From NCBI RefSeq assembly GCF_025961315.1, contig NZ_JAOQNK010000001.1, positions 4,092,001-4,156,000 on the forward strand: DNA of 64,000 nt. The letters are read 5' to 3'. This document shows positions 16,503-25,855 of this stretch, one piece after another (positions within the stretch are counted from its first letter, which is position 1; every line of letters starts with the position of its first letter). Source of the DNA: Sphingobacterium kitahiroshimense. GTDB taxonomy: Bacteria; Bacteroidota; Bacteroidia; Sphingobacteriales; Sphingobacteriaceae. The notes beneath the pieces were generated by a model that did no database searches, was not told the DNA's origin, and saw nothing but the letters and a program-made list of their open reading frames with translations. Made by a program: the position numbers and the translations under genes.

Positions 16503-18392
16503 CTAGATCGCACGTACACAACGTACGTTTTTGAATGATGTCTGTAAAAGATCTAGGCCTAATAATTCGACATTTAATGCTTCAAGTGTAGAGGTAGCTT
16601 TAATGAAAGGATTCGTATTAAATATATCCGCTGTTGTTGTCGTTGTGCGGGCATAATATCCGTAGTAACCAACTCTTGTACCTAATGCAGTTAAAAGAGG
16701 GCCACTAAGTATTGGAGAATCTGTCCAAAATGCAGCAGCCGCATTATAACTTGTACCAAGTACAGGAATATTTGTCGATAAAACATTTAAACCGAGCAAA
16801 TCTGCACTAAGATTTGAAAGTCCAAGACCCAATAGTCCGTTCCCATTTTGACCAATAGCAGTAAGAATTGTGGTATTTGTAATCTGTCCGTTATAGAAAA
16901 TACGCATATTGTTTGAATTGGATGTGCTAGTGCCAAATGCATTGGTTGTAGTAGTTCCTCCTGTCGATGTGTATTGCGCATGGTTGCCACCTACTGTTCC
17001 AACAGAAGATGTTGGAGCTGGATCAGCGACTAATAAATTACCTAAAGCGCCTAGAATATTAGTTAATAATCCATCTGTAGAAGTTAATGAGTTAACCTGC
17101 GCAACGCTCGGCTGTTTCCAAGTTCCTGCAGGATATACCCTTGTACAAGGGTCACCTTTTGTTGCTAGGGTATTCGAAAACTGAGACGCTTTAAGTCCTT
17201 GATAAGGGAAATAACCATTTGCTTTACTTCTTTGTTCATTTGATGCATAGAATGCATAGCCACGAAGTGCGTCATTATTGTTTCGATCGTATAAATTCGA
17301 ACGTCCCCACTTTACAGTAGTACCTTCAGAGACTGTTGTCAATGGTGATTCAATGACGTTTAGTAGTAAGTGGTGGCTCTTGCCCAATTCTGGCGTAACT
17401 GAGAAATTAAAAGGTGTGGCAGTCGTAAAATATGTACGTGCTACATTGCCATCCACGTGATTAATAGCTAAATTTTGTAATGATACACTGATAGCCTGAT
17501 TTGCTGTTGTTGATGCCGTGTACACATAAGCAATTTTTGCGTCGTTGTATAATGTATCCACTCTGTTAAAGCTTGCATAGCTGAGGGTAGGTGTATAGGG
17601 ATTGGCTAAATCAGCAGTCACGGCACCACCATTAAGCAAATCAATACTTCCTGTTGCTAGGTTCAAACCTGATACACTTACAGTTGGTGTACCTGTGATT
17701 TCTCCAAAAACACCGATAGTGTTTAATTCGATACCAATACGTGAAAACATGTGGTCGAAAAGCACAGCAATGTTAGAGCTTTCCGCTAAATTAACAGTAC
17801 CTGTCGCGTATAGTACATCTTTATTCTGGTGAAGTGCAATTGATCCACTTGATGGTGCTAACGAAGGTTGCTCGGTATCTTTTGTATTGTATGAAAGCGC
17901 TACCCAAGTGTAAGAAGCTGCAGGATCAAGCCCCTCAATAGTACCAGCTGTTCCTGCCGTTAATTCTTTAGCGGTAACCAATGTAGTTCCGGAGTAGATA
18001 TACACGATATATTTGGCCCCCTCAACCATATCTTCTGTAACACCAGGAGCAGCATCAGCGGCTAAACCATTTGAGCGTGCTGTACCAGCGATGTTACTAG
18101 TAGTTTTTACAGGTAAGGTGTTGTCGGTAGACACTCCCATGTCTACATCGGAGAAAGAATAAATTTTGTTCGTATTCGTTTTTTTATTTGATGATGTAAG
18201 TCCCATACGTTTAACAGCCCCATCAGTGTCATTATTTTTGATACCATTTACGGAGAATGTTAACTTATTGTTTTTGGAGTCTACAATTGCTGAGTTGTTA
18301 TCTTTTGAGCAGCTCGTTATTAACGTGCCTGGAATTGCAAGTATTGCCATTGCAACAATCCAGCTAGCTCCTTTTTTTTGTATAAATTTCAT
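16503..18392 (-). CDS. Fimbrillin-family lipoprotein with C-terminal FISUMP-like domain
   Basis: 629 residues. Lipoprotein signal ending ITSC (Cys near 28), then a fimbrillin-type beta-sandwich region: a value-like segment (YIVYIYSGTTLVTAKEL), the typical DHMFSRIGIELN core of Mfa/FimA-like shaft proteins (about residue 215), and a C-terminal module with DPCTRVYPAGTWKQPS and a terminal NVRCVR, as in the Fibrobacter major paralogous (FISUMP) domain. Probably an exported, protease-processed surface fibre or adhesin subunit. It is preceded by the 55-codon gene at 18432 with a 39-bp gap, and has its own terminator at 16441. Fimbrillin assignment is confident; the fibre role is inferred. Confidence 0.8.
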   Translation of the reverse strand: MKFIQKKGASWIVAMAILAIPGTLITSCSKDNNSAIVDSKNNKLTFSVNGIKNNDTDGAVKRMGLTSSNKKTNTNKIYSFSDVDMGVSTDNTLPVKTTSNIAGTARSNGLAADAAPGVTEDMVEGAKYIVYIYSGTTLVTAKELTAGTAGTIEGLDPAASYTWVALSYNTKDTEQPSLAPSSGSIALHQNKDVLYATGTVNLAESSNIAVLFDHMFSRIGIELNTIGVFGEITGTPTVSVSGLNLATGSIDLLNGGAVTADLANPYTPTLSYASFNRVDTLYNDAKIAYVYTASTTANQAISVSLQNLAINHVDGNVARTYFTTATPFNFSVTPELGKSHHLLLNVIESPLTTVSEGTTVKWGRSNLYDRNNNDALRGYAFYASNEQRSKANGYFPYQGLKASQFSNTLATKGDPCTRVYPAGTWKQPSVAQVNSLTSTDGLLTNILGALGNLLVADPAPTSSVGTVGGNHAQYTSTGGTTTTNAFGTSTSNSNNMRIFYNGQITNTTILTAIGQNGNGLLGLGLSNLSADLLGLNVLSTNIPVLGTSYNAAAAFWTDSPILSGPLLTALGTRVGYYGYYARTTTTTADIFNTNPFIKATSTLEALNVELLGLDLLQTSFKNVRCVRAI

Positions 18393-18431
18393 TTTTTTCC
18401 TTTTTGTTGTTATTAAGAATAGATATACTTC

Positions 18432-18599
18432 CTAGGATGCGTCACCGTTAATTGTGTCATCATCTCCGGCTCCCCAGCCAGTTGCTTGTGGAGTTGCTTG
18501 AGGTGATGCTCCCGATCCAGCTGCAATTCCTTGTTCTAATTCGATTACCAGCTCCTCAATAGTTGGAGCCATGTACATTTTTTTGTTGTTCTTGTTCAT
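18432..18599 (-). CDS. Small peptide gene (55 codons) coupled to a fimbrillin lipoprotein
   Basis: The minus strand reads an uninterrupted 55-residue peptide from ATG 18599 to TAG 18432. The N terminus is basic (MNKNNKKMYM), the middle is APTIEELVIELEQGIAAGSG, then a Pro/Ala/Gln linker and an acidic tail with one Trp (GWGAGDDD...). It lies 39 bp upstream of the fimbrillin gene. A homologous peptide at 21226 sits in the same position before the other intact fimbrillin gene, sharing P-x-[IV]-x-x-L-x-[VI]-ELE-x-x-IAA-x-S. No signal peptide or membrane helix. I know no function. A leader-like N-part followed by a GIAAGS junction resembles a processed precursor, but that is only a resemblance. A second in-frame ATG at 18578 is possible. 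Confidence 0.75.
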   Translation of the reverse strand: MNKNNKKMYMAPTIEELVIELEQGIAAGSGASPQATPQATGWGAGDDDTINGDAS

Positions 18600-19777
18600 A
18601 ATGTTATTTATTTTATAATACCATACTGTCTCCAGTTTAGCTTTTAAATTATTTACACGATTAAGTAATTTTTTTATTTATTATGTTGTAACATGGATTT
18701 GAATACAAAGGAGTGTTTGTAAATTTACACATATCATTGTTAATCAGTTTTTTAAGTCAGTATGATAAATTTTAGTTAATTAATATGTTTAAACATGTGT
18801 TGTTGGTAATAAATTTTCTTTTCAAAATGTAATAATAGGAATTAATATCAACTTTGGCAAAATAAATATTCAAAAATTATTTTTAACCATGTTTTGAATC
18901 GAGAAAATCAATTACCTTATTATTTGTTATAACATTGGTTTTTGTTTTTTATTATGAAATAGTTGTTTATCTAATTTTCTTTTTAAGTTTTTTAGTAACT
19001 ATCTTTTATTGTTAATCAACAATTCTATTGTGTTGATTTTTGTTTTAGGAAAAATACAGATTTTTGTAATCTAATTCCTACATCAATATTTCGAAATTAT
19101 AGCTATTTAACAATTAGTTTTTGTGTTTTAATTTTATTGTTTTTTGACGGTTATATAATTAGCTTATTCCTATTAACAAAAATTTTAGGAAAATTGTTTT
19201 AAAGAGCTTTAATAATATTGATGAAAATTTACCTGTTAACTTAATGCCTGTATTGTAATGGGTTTTTTGAGTTTATTTTAACTAAACATTGCGTTCATTT
19301 TTTAGGGACGAATGTGTTTCATCTTCTTTCATATATATAGAAATTACTTATTAATGTCTCTGATGAGTTTAGTGTTATTAGAAAAAGACCTCTTTCAAAA
19401 TAAATATTTATATTTTTTTCTTCCTGTAAGGATCGCGATTTTATTTTTTGTTACGAGGTGCTATATTTTGATAATGAAGCATTAAATTTTATGCCACAGC
19501 CAGTGAACGATTATTTTAAATTTGAATACTTAATTGCACTGATTTAACATGGTCTCATAGATGCTTTCATAAACTAAAAACGAAGCGAGAGGGTGATGTA
19601 ATGACCTGTATACAAAAATAAATATTGAGACTCAATTAATTCATTATTGCTTTGGTTAGCTATATCTTCGTTGTCATTATGTTGTGTAGCATACTATCGT
19701 GATGTTTTGGGAAAGACATGAAATACTGCGCTAAAAGAAAAACTTATAGCATATCGTTTTTTAACAGTTTTAATGTT
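18600..19777. other. Very AT-rich gene-free region between divergent fimbrillin units
   Basis: Nearly 1.2 kb with no supportable gene on either strand, made largely of A/T runs. It separates the minus-strand fimbrillin unit from the plus-strand one and must hold both promoters. I looked for long inverted repeats that would suggest an invertible promoter and saw none. Confidence 0.6.
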
Positions 19778-20750
19778 ATGATTTCGAAAATATATCAAAA
19801 ATCAAGCAGTAAGGTTCTTCTAGCGATTGTCGCTTTCCTATGTATGACCGCTTATTCCTGGAAAGAAACTCAAGATAGTGTCACGAATGGCGAAACTGTT
19901 GTAAAAGTAAATCTTCTTGGCGTAGCTAATCATGTTTTCAGTAAGGATAATGTCGCTTCCAAAAAAGGGAAATTAGGCCATGAGGCTTCTTATAATGTAC
20001 AAGTGGGTACAGAACTTTTTCTAGCAGTAGTTCATTTGAGATAACGTTAAGCACTGCTTCTTAGGCTGTGTCAAATGAGTTGCAGTTGTCAACTTCAAAT
20101 CGCAATGCAACAATGACTGATCGCACTCCGCTGAATTAAAATAATAAATATAAAGTATTGGTATATAATGCGGATGGTGATTCTGTAACAGAAAAGCTCT
20201 ATACCAACGAAGTCGGTTATCAAGGTGGTGTCACTTTAGATGCAGGAAAGACCAATTCGTTTAATAGTACAACGTCAGTTCCTGCTGTAGTGGATGGAAG
20301 TAAACTGAGCGGAGCAAGTTTAAAAGGAATTGATAGTGGTCTGATGTATTTTTCAGGGAAAATGCCCTTTCAGCCGGTGAGAATAATTTGAATGTAATCA
20401 TAAAGCATCAATATAGCCAGATTATCACCTGTATTAAAATGAGACCGAATACAACTGGAGCGATCACAAGTATTGTTACTCCGATAATAAATGAAACTCA
20501 TGTAAGTGCAAACCTGAAGCTTGCAGATGGTAGTTTGATCTATAAAAGCTTAAATAAAGCGGGTGTCAATGTCGTATTTCCTGCTTTCGGGAAAGGTTTG
20601 CGTGAAGTGACAATCCTTCCAACAATTATGATATATCCTAATGATTTTGCTAGGATATTAAAATTTAGAAGTATGACGATTGGTGATGAAACTTTCATAA
20701 TAGGGGGAGGTAGCGGTGTTAAAAAAGTTTTCTGTAAACGGGCAAAGTAA
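19778..20750 (+). pseudogene. Decayed fimbrillin-family gene
   Basis: The product can be followed across frames: signal-like start (MISKIYQKSSSKVLLAIVAF), SKKGKLGHEASYNVQVGTEL, a frame change near 20020 with stops at 20042 and about 20064, an N-N-K-Y-K-VLVYNADGDSVTEK segment after another stop near 20138, LDAGKTNSF, SLKGIDSGLMYFSG, a frame change near 20366, then NLNVIIKHQYSQI, ANLKLADGSLIY and VVFPAFGKGL. These pieces in this order are those of fimbrillin proteins of Sphingobacteriaceae. The C-terminal domain is missing. At least two frameshifts and three stops make it clearly non-functional. The decayed small-peptide gene follows at 20793. Confidence 0.85.
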
Positions 20751-20792
20751 TTAATCTTCAATAAATATAGAGTTGATAAAATTAAAAGGAAA

Positions 20793-20909
20793 TTGAAAAA
20801 GACATTTCTAAGTCCGCGAGTTGAAACTGCTCAAGTGTGAGATGTTAGCGGTACGGTACAACAGGAATGGACTGATGGTCTCAATGATTCCCGTACCCTA
20901 GATTGTTAA
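20793..20909 (+). pseudogene. Decayed copy of the small fimbrillin-associated peptide gene
   Basis: From TTG 20793 the frame reads LKKTFLSPRVETAQV, then TGA at 20838-20840, then DVSGTVQQEWTDGLNDSRT to a stop at 20907. SPRV-x-x-x-QV matches the peptide at 21226 (SPRVGMLQV), and a Trp in an acidic tail is shared with both intact peptides. A mutated start (TTG for ATG) and an internal stop mark it as a pseudogene. A terminator follows at 20927. Confidence 0.6.
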
Positions 20910-20926
20910 TAGTGTCTGAATAATTT

Positions 20927-20963
20927 GATAGTTCCCGATCGCAAATGGGGAACTATCTTTTTT
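20927..20963 (+). terminator. Rho-independent terminator
   Basis: GATAGTTCCC (20927-20936) pairs with GGGAACTATC (20948-20957), followed by TTTTTT. It closes the decayed fimbrillin/peptide unit. Confidence 0.85.
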
Positions 20964-21225
20964 CTCAAAAACTTTCTGTTGATGACAGAATTGAAAGTTT
21001 GAGCTTTGGTTGTAGATGGCTAGCTACAAAAGGTTTAGCACTTGTAGTTGATCATCTACAGATGCAATTATTTAGAGTAAAATTGTATTTATACAAGCGA
21101 ATATTATCTAGGTTTGCTCAACTTAAAATCTGAAAGTAAGTTTGTAATTCCTTTATAGACAGTGTGATAGTTCGGGGTGTGATTTTCAGGTTAGGATTAA
21201 ATATTTAAAAATAAAGAAAATAAAA

Positions 21226-21405
21226 ATGAAAACTAACAAAGTATTTTTGGCTAACTCTACAGGCCAATTAAGTTATGAGTCTCCTCGTGTTGGTATGCTT
21301 CAAGTAGAACTTGAACATAGCATTGCAGCGGCTTCCGCAATGAATAACTCTATCAATGAATCTTGGAAAACTGAGACGCAAGCACAGGATCAAGAGTGGT
21401 CATAA
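21226..21405 (+). CDS. Small peptide gene (59 codons) coupled to a fimbrillin lipoprotein
   Basis: ATG 21226 to TAA 21403-21405 encodes 59 residues. The central part SYESPRVGMLQVELEHSIAA followed by ASAMNNS aligns with the 18432 peptide (APTIEELVIELEQGIAAGSG), and the tail has Trp46 and Trp58 amid Asp/Glu/Gln. No signal peptide. It stops 32 bp before the ATG of the intact fimbrillin gene at 21438, the same layout as the minus-strand unit. Family unknown to me. The repeated pairing argues for a role linked to the fimbrillin (export, processing, regulation or capping), but nothing in sequence proves which. Start is supported by the matching length and the A-rich leader. Confidence 0.8.
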   Translation: MKTNKVFLANSTGQLSYESPRVGMLQVELEHSIAAASAMNNSINESWKTETQAQDQEWS

Positions 21406-21437
21406 TTACCTACATTTTCAATGATAATTTAAATATA

Positions 21438-23003
21438 ATGAAAAAAAATACAATTAAACTGGGCTTAGCTACTACTTTAGCGTTAGCACTTTTTATTTCT
21501 TCTTGTAATAAAGATACTAATGAAGTAATTAACGGTAATTCTACGGTAAGCTTACAAATTGGTCAGACTTATGCTAAAGACGAACCTGTCAAGGCTGCTT
21601 CTGTAGGACGCAGCTATGCATCGGCGATACAAACGGCTGAAATTCCTTTTGACAATGAATATACTTTGGTAGCGACTTTGACACCGGTAAGTTCATCAAA
21701 TGCTGCAAGTGGCTTAAAAGCGGCAAACCGTGCGGCGGCAGTGAATACAGGTAATGAAGAAAATGAATTGAAACAAGGTACTGTATACTATGTCGCAATT
21801 TTTGATGCTGCTGGTAATTATAAAGAAACAAAGAATTTTACACAAGGTAGCAATTCTGCAGATTTTGCCATTGCTAAAGGTAATTATACCTTTCTGATCT
21901 ATGCTTCTGGAACAAATAAAGCATTGCCTACAATAACGGCGGGTGCAACACTAAGCACTGTTAATTTTACAGGTCTTCAAGCTGATCAGGATTTTATGTT
22001 GGATCAGGTTGAGTTTGAAGTAAAAGCTGGTCAAAATGTATTAACGGCTAAATTGGAGCATCTGTTTACACAGGTTGCATTAAAATTTGATACTTCTGAA
22101 TTAACGGGTGCTACCACCATTGCAGGGGCTACAATTACGCCTTCAAATGAAAACGTGAATGTGACATTAGCAAATGGTGCATTAACTTATAGTACAGGAA
22201 GTAAAACTGTTCCTTTTAATTTACCAGTAAAGACTGGAAAAGTAATTTTATCTGATAATGCTTTTATTACGACTGCCGCCACATCAAACGGAACTATAGC
22301 GTTATCTGGGGTTTCTATTAATGGGAGTGCGCCAAGAAATATCAGTAAAAGCGACTGGACTCTTAGGCCTGGTGTTAAGTATGTGCTTGAATATAAGTTA
22401 AGATCACCCATCAGTGTAAATATCGGTGGTCAAGTATGGGCATTGGGTAACTTAACATATAGCAATGGTGTATATGGCTTTGCTAAGACTAATGATACTT
22501 ATGGTAACTATTGGTTTCCAGGTTTTCAAAAACCGAAAGTAATCGATGGTACGAATTACAATCAAGGACCTTCGACAGCTATTAACGGGAATTCTGCAGA
22601 TCCTTGTTCTTTGGTATTACCTTTGAATACCTGGAGACTGCCTACCGCAACAGAATTCGATAAATTGATAAGTAATACTAATCCTAATGGAATAGATAAT
22701 CATGGTCCTAATATTTATCAGCCTGCCCGTTGGATAGATAGCTATGATGGTACTAAAGCGACTAATGTAGGTATGTTCTTTGGTACTCAGATCAATCCTG
22801 TCGATCGACATGGTTATTTATATTTACCTTATGGAGGTGCATACCATAATAATGCTGATGGTGGTGGTTTATTTGGCTCTCAAGGTTACTATTTATTGGC
22901 AGGTGAGAAATTCTTTCGTATGGGGGCAAGTGGCCCTTGGGATATAAACAATGCAGCGCCTGCTTCTTCGACAACTGCTATGCAGATCCGTTGTGTTAAG
23001 TAA
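21438..23003 (+). CDS. Fimbrillin-family lipoprotein with C-terminal FISUMP-like domain
   Basis: 521 residues from ATG 21438, where the lipoprotein signal begins (MKKNTIKLGLATTLALALF, lipobox ISSC). A first sandwich contains GTVYYVAIFDAAGNYKET and FLIYASGTNK; the second carries KLEHLFTQVALKFDTSEL, the equivalent of the shaft core in the 16503 gene. The C-terminal part (from about 340) has VWALGNLTYSNGVYGF, DPCSLVLPLNTWRLPT and a terminal MQIRCVK, as in FISUMP-like modules. It differs strongly from the 16503 product in the middle, as expected for surface-exposed variable proteins. Preceded by the 59-codon gene and closed by the terminator at 23038. The upstream ATG at 21396 overlaps the small gene and is rejected. 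Confidence 0.8.
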   Translation: MKKNTIKLGLATTLALALFISSCNKDTNEVINGNSTVSLQIGQTYAKDEPVKAASVGRSYASAIQTAEIPFDNEYTLVATLTPVSSSNAASGLKAANRAAAVNTGNEENELKQGTVYYVAIFDAAGNYKETKNFTQGSNSADFAIAKGNYTFLIYASGTNKALPTITAGATLSTVNFTGLQADQDFMLDQVEFEVKAGQNVLTAKLEHLFTQVALKFDTSELTGATTIAGATITPSNENVNVTLANGALTYSTGSKTVPFNLPVKTGKVILSDNAFITTAATSNGTIALSGVSINGSAPRNISKSDWTLRPGVKYVLEYKLRSPISVNIGGQVWALGNLTYSNGVYGFAKTNDTYGNYWFPGFQKPKVIDGTNYNQGPSTAINGNSADPCSLVLPLNTWRLPTATEFDKLISNTNPNGIDNHGPNIYQPARWIDSYDGTKATNVGMFFGTQINPVDRHGYLYLPYGGAYHNNADGGGLFGSQGYYLLAGEKFFRMGASGPWDINNAAPASSTTAMQIRCVK

Positions 23004-23037
23004 TGTAAGTAAATAAAAGTTTTAATATATCTATTTT

Positions 23038-23070
23038 AAGAGCGCTTTCTATTGAAAGCGCTCTTTTTTT
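23038..23070 (+). terminator. Rho-independent terminator
   Basis: AAGAGCGCTTTC (23038-23049) and GAAAGCGCTCTT (23054-23065) form a perfect 12-bp stem with a TATT loop and a T run after it. Confidence 0.95.
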
Positions 23071-23124
23071 ACTCTTCTAATTTTCATAGATTTATAACAT
23101 CCATCACATTGAATTCTAGCCTTA

Positions 23125-24974
23125 ATGACGTTTCGTTATGATATTGGTCTCTTAAGGGCAATTGTTGTTTGTTTTACTCTATCATTATAATTTTCCATTT
23201 TTTGAGGGCGGATATATAGGGGTTGACATATTTTTTGTGATATTAAGTTTTTTGATTACTAAAATTATTTTAACAGAGATTAAAGGGAATCGATTTTCTT
23301 ATTTCTCATTTATTGAAAGAAGAATGAAACGCATTGTTCTAGCTCTTTTAGGTGTTACGGCACTAATGCTAATTATATAACCTCTTCTCTATTTTGATGT
23401 AGATCTGAAACTTAATGCTAAGTATATTGCATTAAGCCTATCTTTTATATCTAATATATTACGGTAGCTTATCTAGTGATTATTTTTCGCCAGATGCTCA
23501 GGACAATCTTTTTTTACATAGCTGGTCCCTAGCTGTTGAATAGCAATTTTATTTAGTATATCCTCTTGCTTTATGGACAATTAAGGATCGGTACTTACAT
23601 CATTTAAAACAATTTCGCTTTATTTTAATTGTTTTAACGGTAATATCTCTTTCTCTTGGTATGGGAAGTCGTAGCAGTTGGGCTTTTTATTTGATGCCGA
23701 CGCGGATTTGGGAATTTTTAATTGGGGGTTTGGCTTTTTTGTACAGTCAAGAATTAAAAGTTAGGTTGAAACCATTCTTAACAGCACTAACCATTATGAG
23801 CTTAGTACTAATGTTTGTTTCCGCTCTATTTATTCGCGCAAATCATACATGGTCTCCAATATTAGTTGTAATTCCTGTTTTGGCAACTGCTGTTTTATTG
23901 ACTATAGATCATCAATTGGTATGGTTTCAAAATAGCGGAATTCAATTTTTAGGAAAAATTTCTTACTCTTTGTACCTGTGGCATTGGCCATTTTATGTGC
24001 TCTATCGAAAATTTGAGTTTTTGATGCAATGGCGTTATAGTATTCTTATTCCTTTTTTTCTTTCTTTTATTTTTGCTATCCTATCTTTTTATCTGTTTGA
24101 GCGAAAGAAAAATATATTTGGCGCTAAGATTTTAACAATTTCTGGATGTGTAGTTGCTTTACTTGCAACAATGCTCTTTGTATTTCCTAATCATACATTA
24201 TGGGATAAAATTCGCCTCGTTGATAATCAATATGTCCATTATTTTCAACAGGATGAGCATCAGCATTTGAACCCATGTAATTGCTATATCACAAGAAGCC
24301 CGAATTATAACACCTATGATAAAGAAGAATGTTTGAAAATCGATGTGGGAAAAGAAAATATCTTATTGATCGGGGACAGCCATGCGGCGCAGCTTTCTAC
24401 GGCTTTTAGAAATGCCTTGAAAGAAGATCAGCATCTGCTTGAGATGAGTTTAAGCCTAACTTTTCCTTTTCCAGATCCAAAAGGTTATGATAAGTCAGTT
24501 CAGTTATGGAACTATTTTTATACCGAGTTCCTGCCTAAAAATGAGAATAAAATCAATAAGGTGTTTATTTCTGTTCATTGGTTAATGAATACATATGAGG
24601 AAATGAACTATACACCTAAAGAAATAAAGCAAGGTTTAAGTCAGATGACTGCGCTCTTTGATAGTTATGGGCTACAGTATTATTTCATCGGACAAACCGA
24701 ACTTTATCAGGTTCCTTACCGACAGGTTGCATTAAAGAAAATGTTTAACCCTGTTCTAGATGAGCAGCAATTTATTCTAGACGAAGGGCAACAAGTTAAT
24801 GAATTTCTGAAACGAATTATCCCGGAGCAACATTATATTGATATTTATAAACATGGAGAAATAGAGCACAATTCTCAGGAAATGGGGATGTCTTACATGT
24901 TTGATAAACATCATCTTAGTGCATTTGGGGCTAGTCAGGTTGTAGATTATCTGCTACGTAAGGAATATCTGTGA
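23125..24974 (+). pseudogene. Disrupted acyltransferase 3 - SGNH O-acetyltransferase gene (OafA-like)
   Basis: Original start ATG 23125 (MTFRYDIGLLRA). A frameshift near 23165 leads to LFVLLYHYNFPFFEGGYIG; a stop interrupts at 23378-23380; a second frameshift near 23458 leads to YYGSLSSDYFSPDAQ; and TAG at 23541 replaces the second Glu of the WSLAVEEQFYLVYP motif. From 23544 the frame is open to 24974 and contains membrane helices and a full SGNH domain (LLIGDSHAAQLS; DKHHLS near the end). Intact relatives O-acetylate LPS or capsule, with the SGNH domain delivering the acetyl group outside the membrane. Four lesions make activity unlikely, though the 3' half could still be read as a fragment. 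Confidence 0.9.
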
Positions 24975-24994
24975 TCGCATATACGCTGTTAATG

Positions 24995-25034
24995 AAAGGA
25001 GCTTTATACATGTTAGTATAAAGCTCCTTTTTTA
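24995..25034 (+). terminator. Rho-independent terminator
   Basis: AAAGGAGCTTTATAC (24995-25009) and GTATAAAGCTCCTTT (25016-25030) form a perfect 15-bp stem followed by T residues. It separates two convergent genes and may serve both. Confidence 0.9.
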
Positions 25035-25051
25035 TCTGCTATTCCGATTAT

Positions 25052-25855
25052 TTATCCAGCGATAATATGTTGCCCTTTGCCTGCATTGAAATGATCAAGT
25101 AGGGTCGGGTTTAAAATTGTACAGGTTTTTAGCATTTCCCGGACAGGATATTTTTCAACAATATCTTTTAATGAGCGGAGATGCTTATCATGGTGCAGGT
25201 CTGTTCCGACAAAATCGTACATTCCCGATTTAACAAGTGTCATGGCAATGGCTTTTACATCAACACCATAATATCTGCTCAGAGATAAAAGGTTTAATTG
25301 TAAATAACATCCAGCATCTTTTATCTGTTTGTAAATGTTGAAATTGCTATGGTAATAGTTATACCGTTCGGGATGTGCTAAAATAGGTTTGTATCCTAAT
25401 TTTTGAATATTCAATATCGTTTGAAATAAAGCCTTCGATTCGGAAAGGTATGACATTTCAATCAAAACATATCCGCCAGGCATTAAGCACAAATCATTGC
25501 TCTCAACCAGTGCATGAAGACCGTCGTCGATCATGTGTTCTGCGGCAGCAAAAATCTCCACATCGCTTCCTGAATTTTTTAATCCTTCGCTTAGTGCATG
25601 GTGGGCTTGTCCAATGCTAAATTTAGTATTAGGATGTACACCCTCCATGATATGTGGAGTACAAATAAATTTTTTGAAACCAAGGCTGCTTAATTCCTTA
25701 ATATAGCCTAATGATTGCTGTACTGATGTGCTACCGTCATCAATGCCCGGTAGTAAATGATTATGCATGTCAACTTCAAGAAAATCCAATTGTGATATGG
25801 ATCGAACCGAAGCGGCATTTTTATTTTTTGTGAATAGATTGCTAAAAAAAGACAT
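25052..25855 (-). CDS. PHP-domain tyrosine-protein phosphatase (CpsB/YwqE type)
   Basis: 267 residues from ATG 25855; an upstream ATG at 25936 adds residues without family likeness. PHP metal-binding motifs are visible: DMHNHLLPGIDDGS near residue 30, CTPHIMEGVHPN, the central EMSYL, HPERYNYY and the C-terminal VGTDLHHDKH. Such Mn-dependent phosphatases remove phosphate from tyrosine kinases (Wzc/BY-kinases) that control capsule or exopolysaccharide chain length. No cognate kinase is in the window, but two sugar nucleotide dehydratases and GDP-fucose genes are, which fits an exopolysaccharide region. Transcribed away from the dehydratase at 26371. Confidence 0.9.
   Translation of the reverse strand: MSFFSNLFTKNKNAASVRSISQLDFLEVDMHNHLLPGIDDGSTSVQQSLGYIKELSSLGFKKFICTPHIMEGVHPNTKFSIGQAHHALSEGLKNSGSDVEIFAAAEHMIDDGLHALVESNDLCLMPGGYVLIEMSYLSESKALFQTILNIQKLGYKPILAHPERYNYYHSNFNIYKQIKDAGCYLQLNLLSLSRYYGVDVKAIAMTLVKSGMYDFVGTDLHHDKHLRSLKDIVEKYPVREMLKTCTILNPTLLDHFNAGKGQHIIAG

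Noticed and set aside
18600..19777. Possible invertible promoter or phase switch between the divergent fimbrillin units
   Set aside because: No long inverted repeats and no invertase gene were found in or next to the region.
20945..21133. 62-codon frame just before the small peptide gene
   Set aside because: It begins within the loop and 3' arm of the terminator at 20927-20957 and has no likeness to the peptide family or other proteins.
23661..24974. Stand-alone 437-residue SGNH-acyltransferase gene
   Set aside because: The start falls inside a membrane helix of the AT3 domain, and the missing N-terminal part is readable upstream in other frames, so it is the 3' part of a pseudogene.
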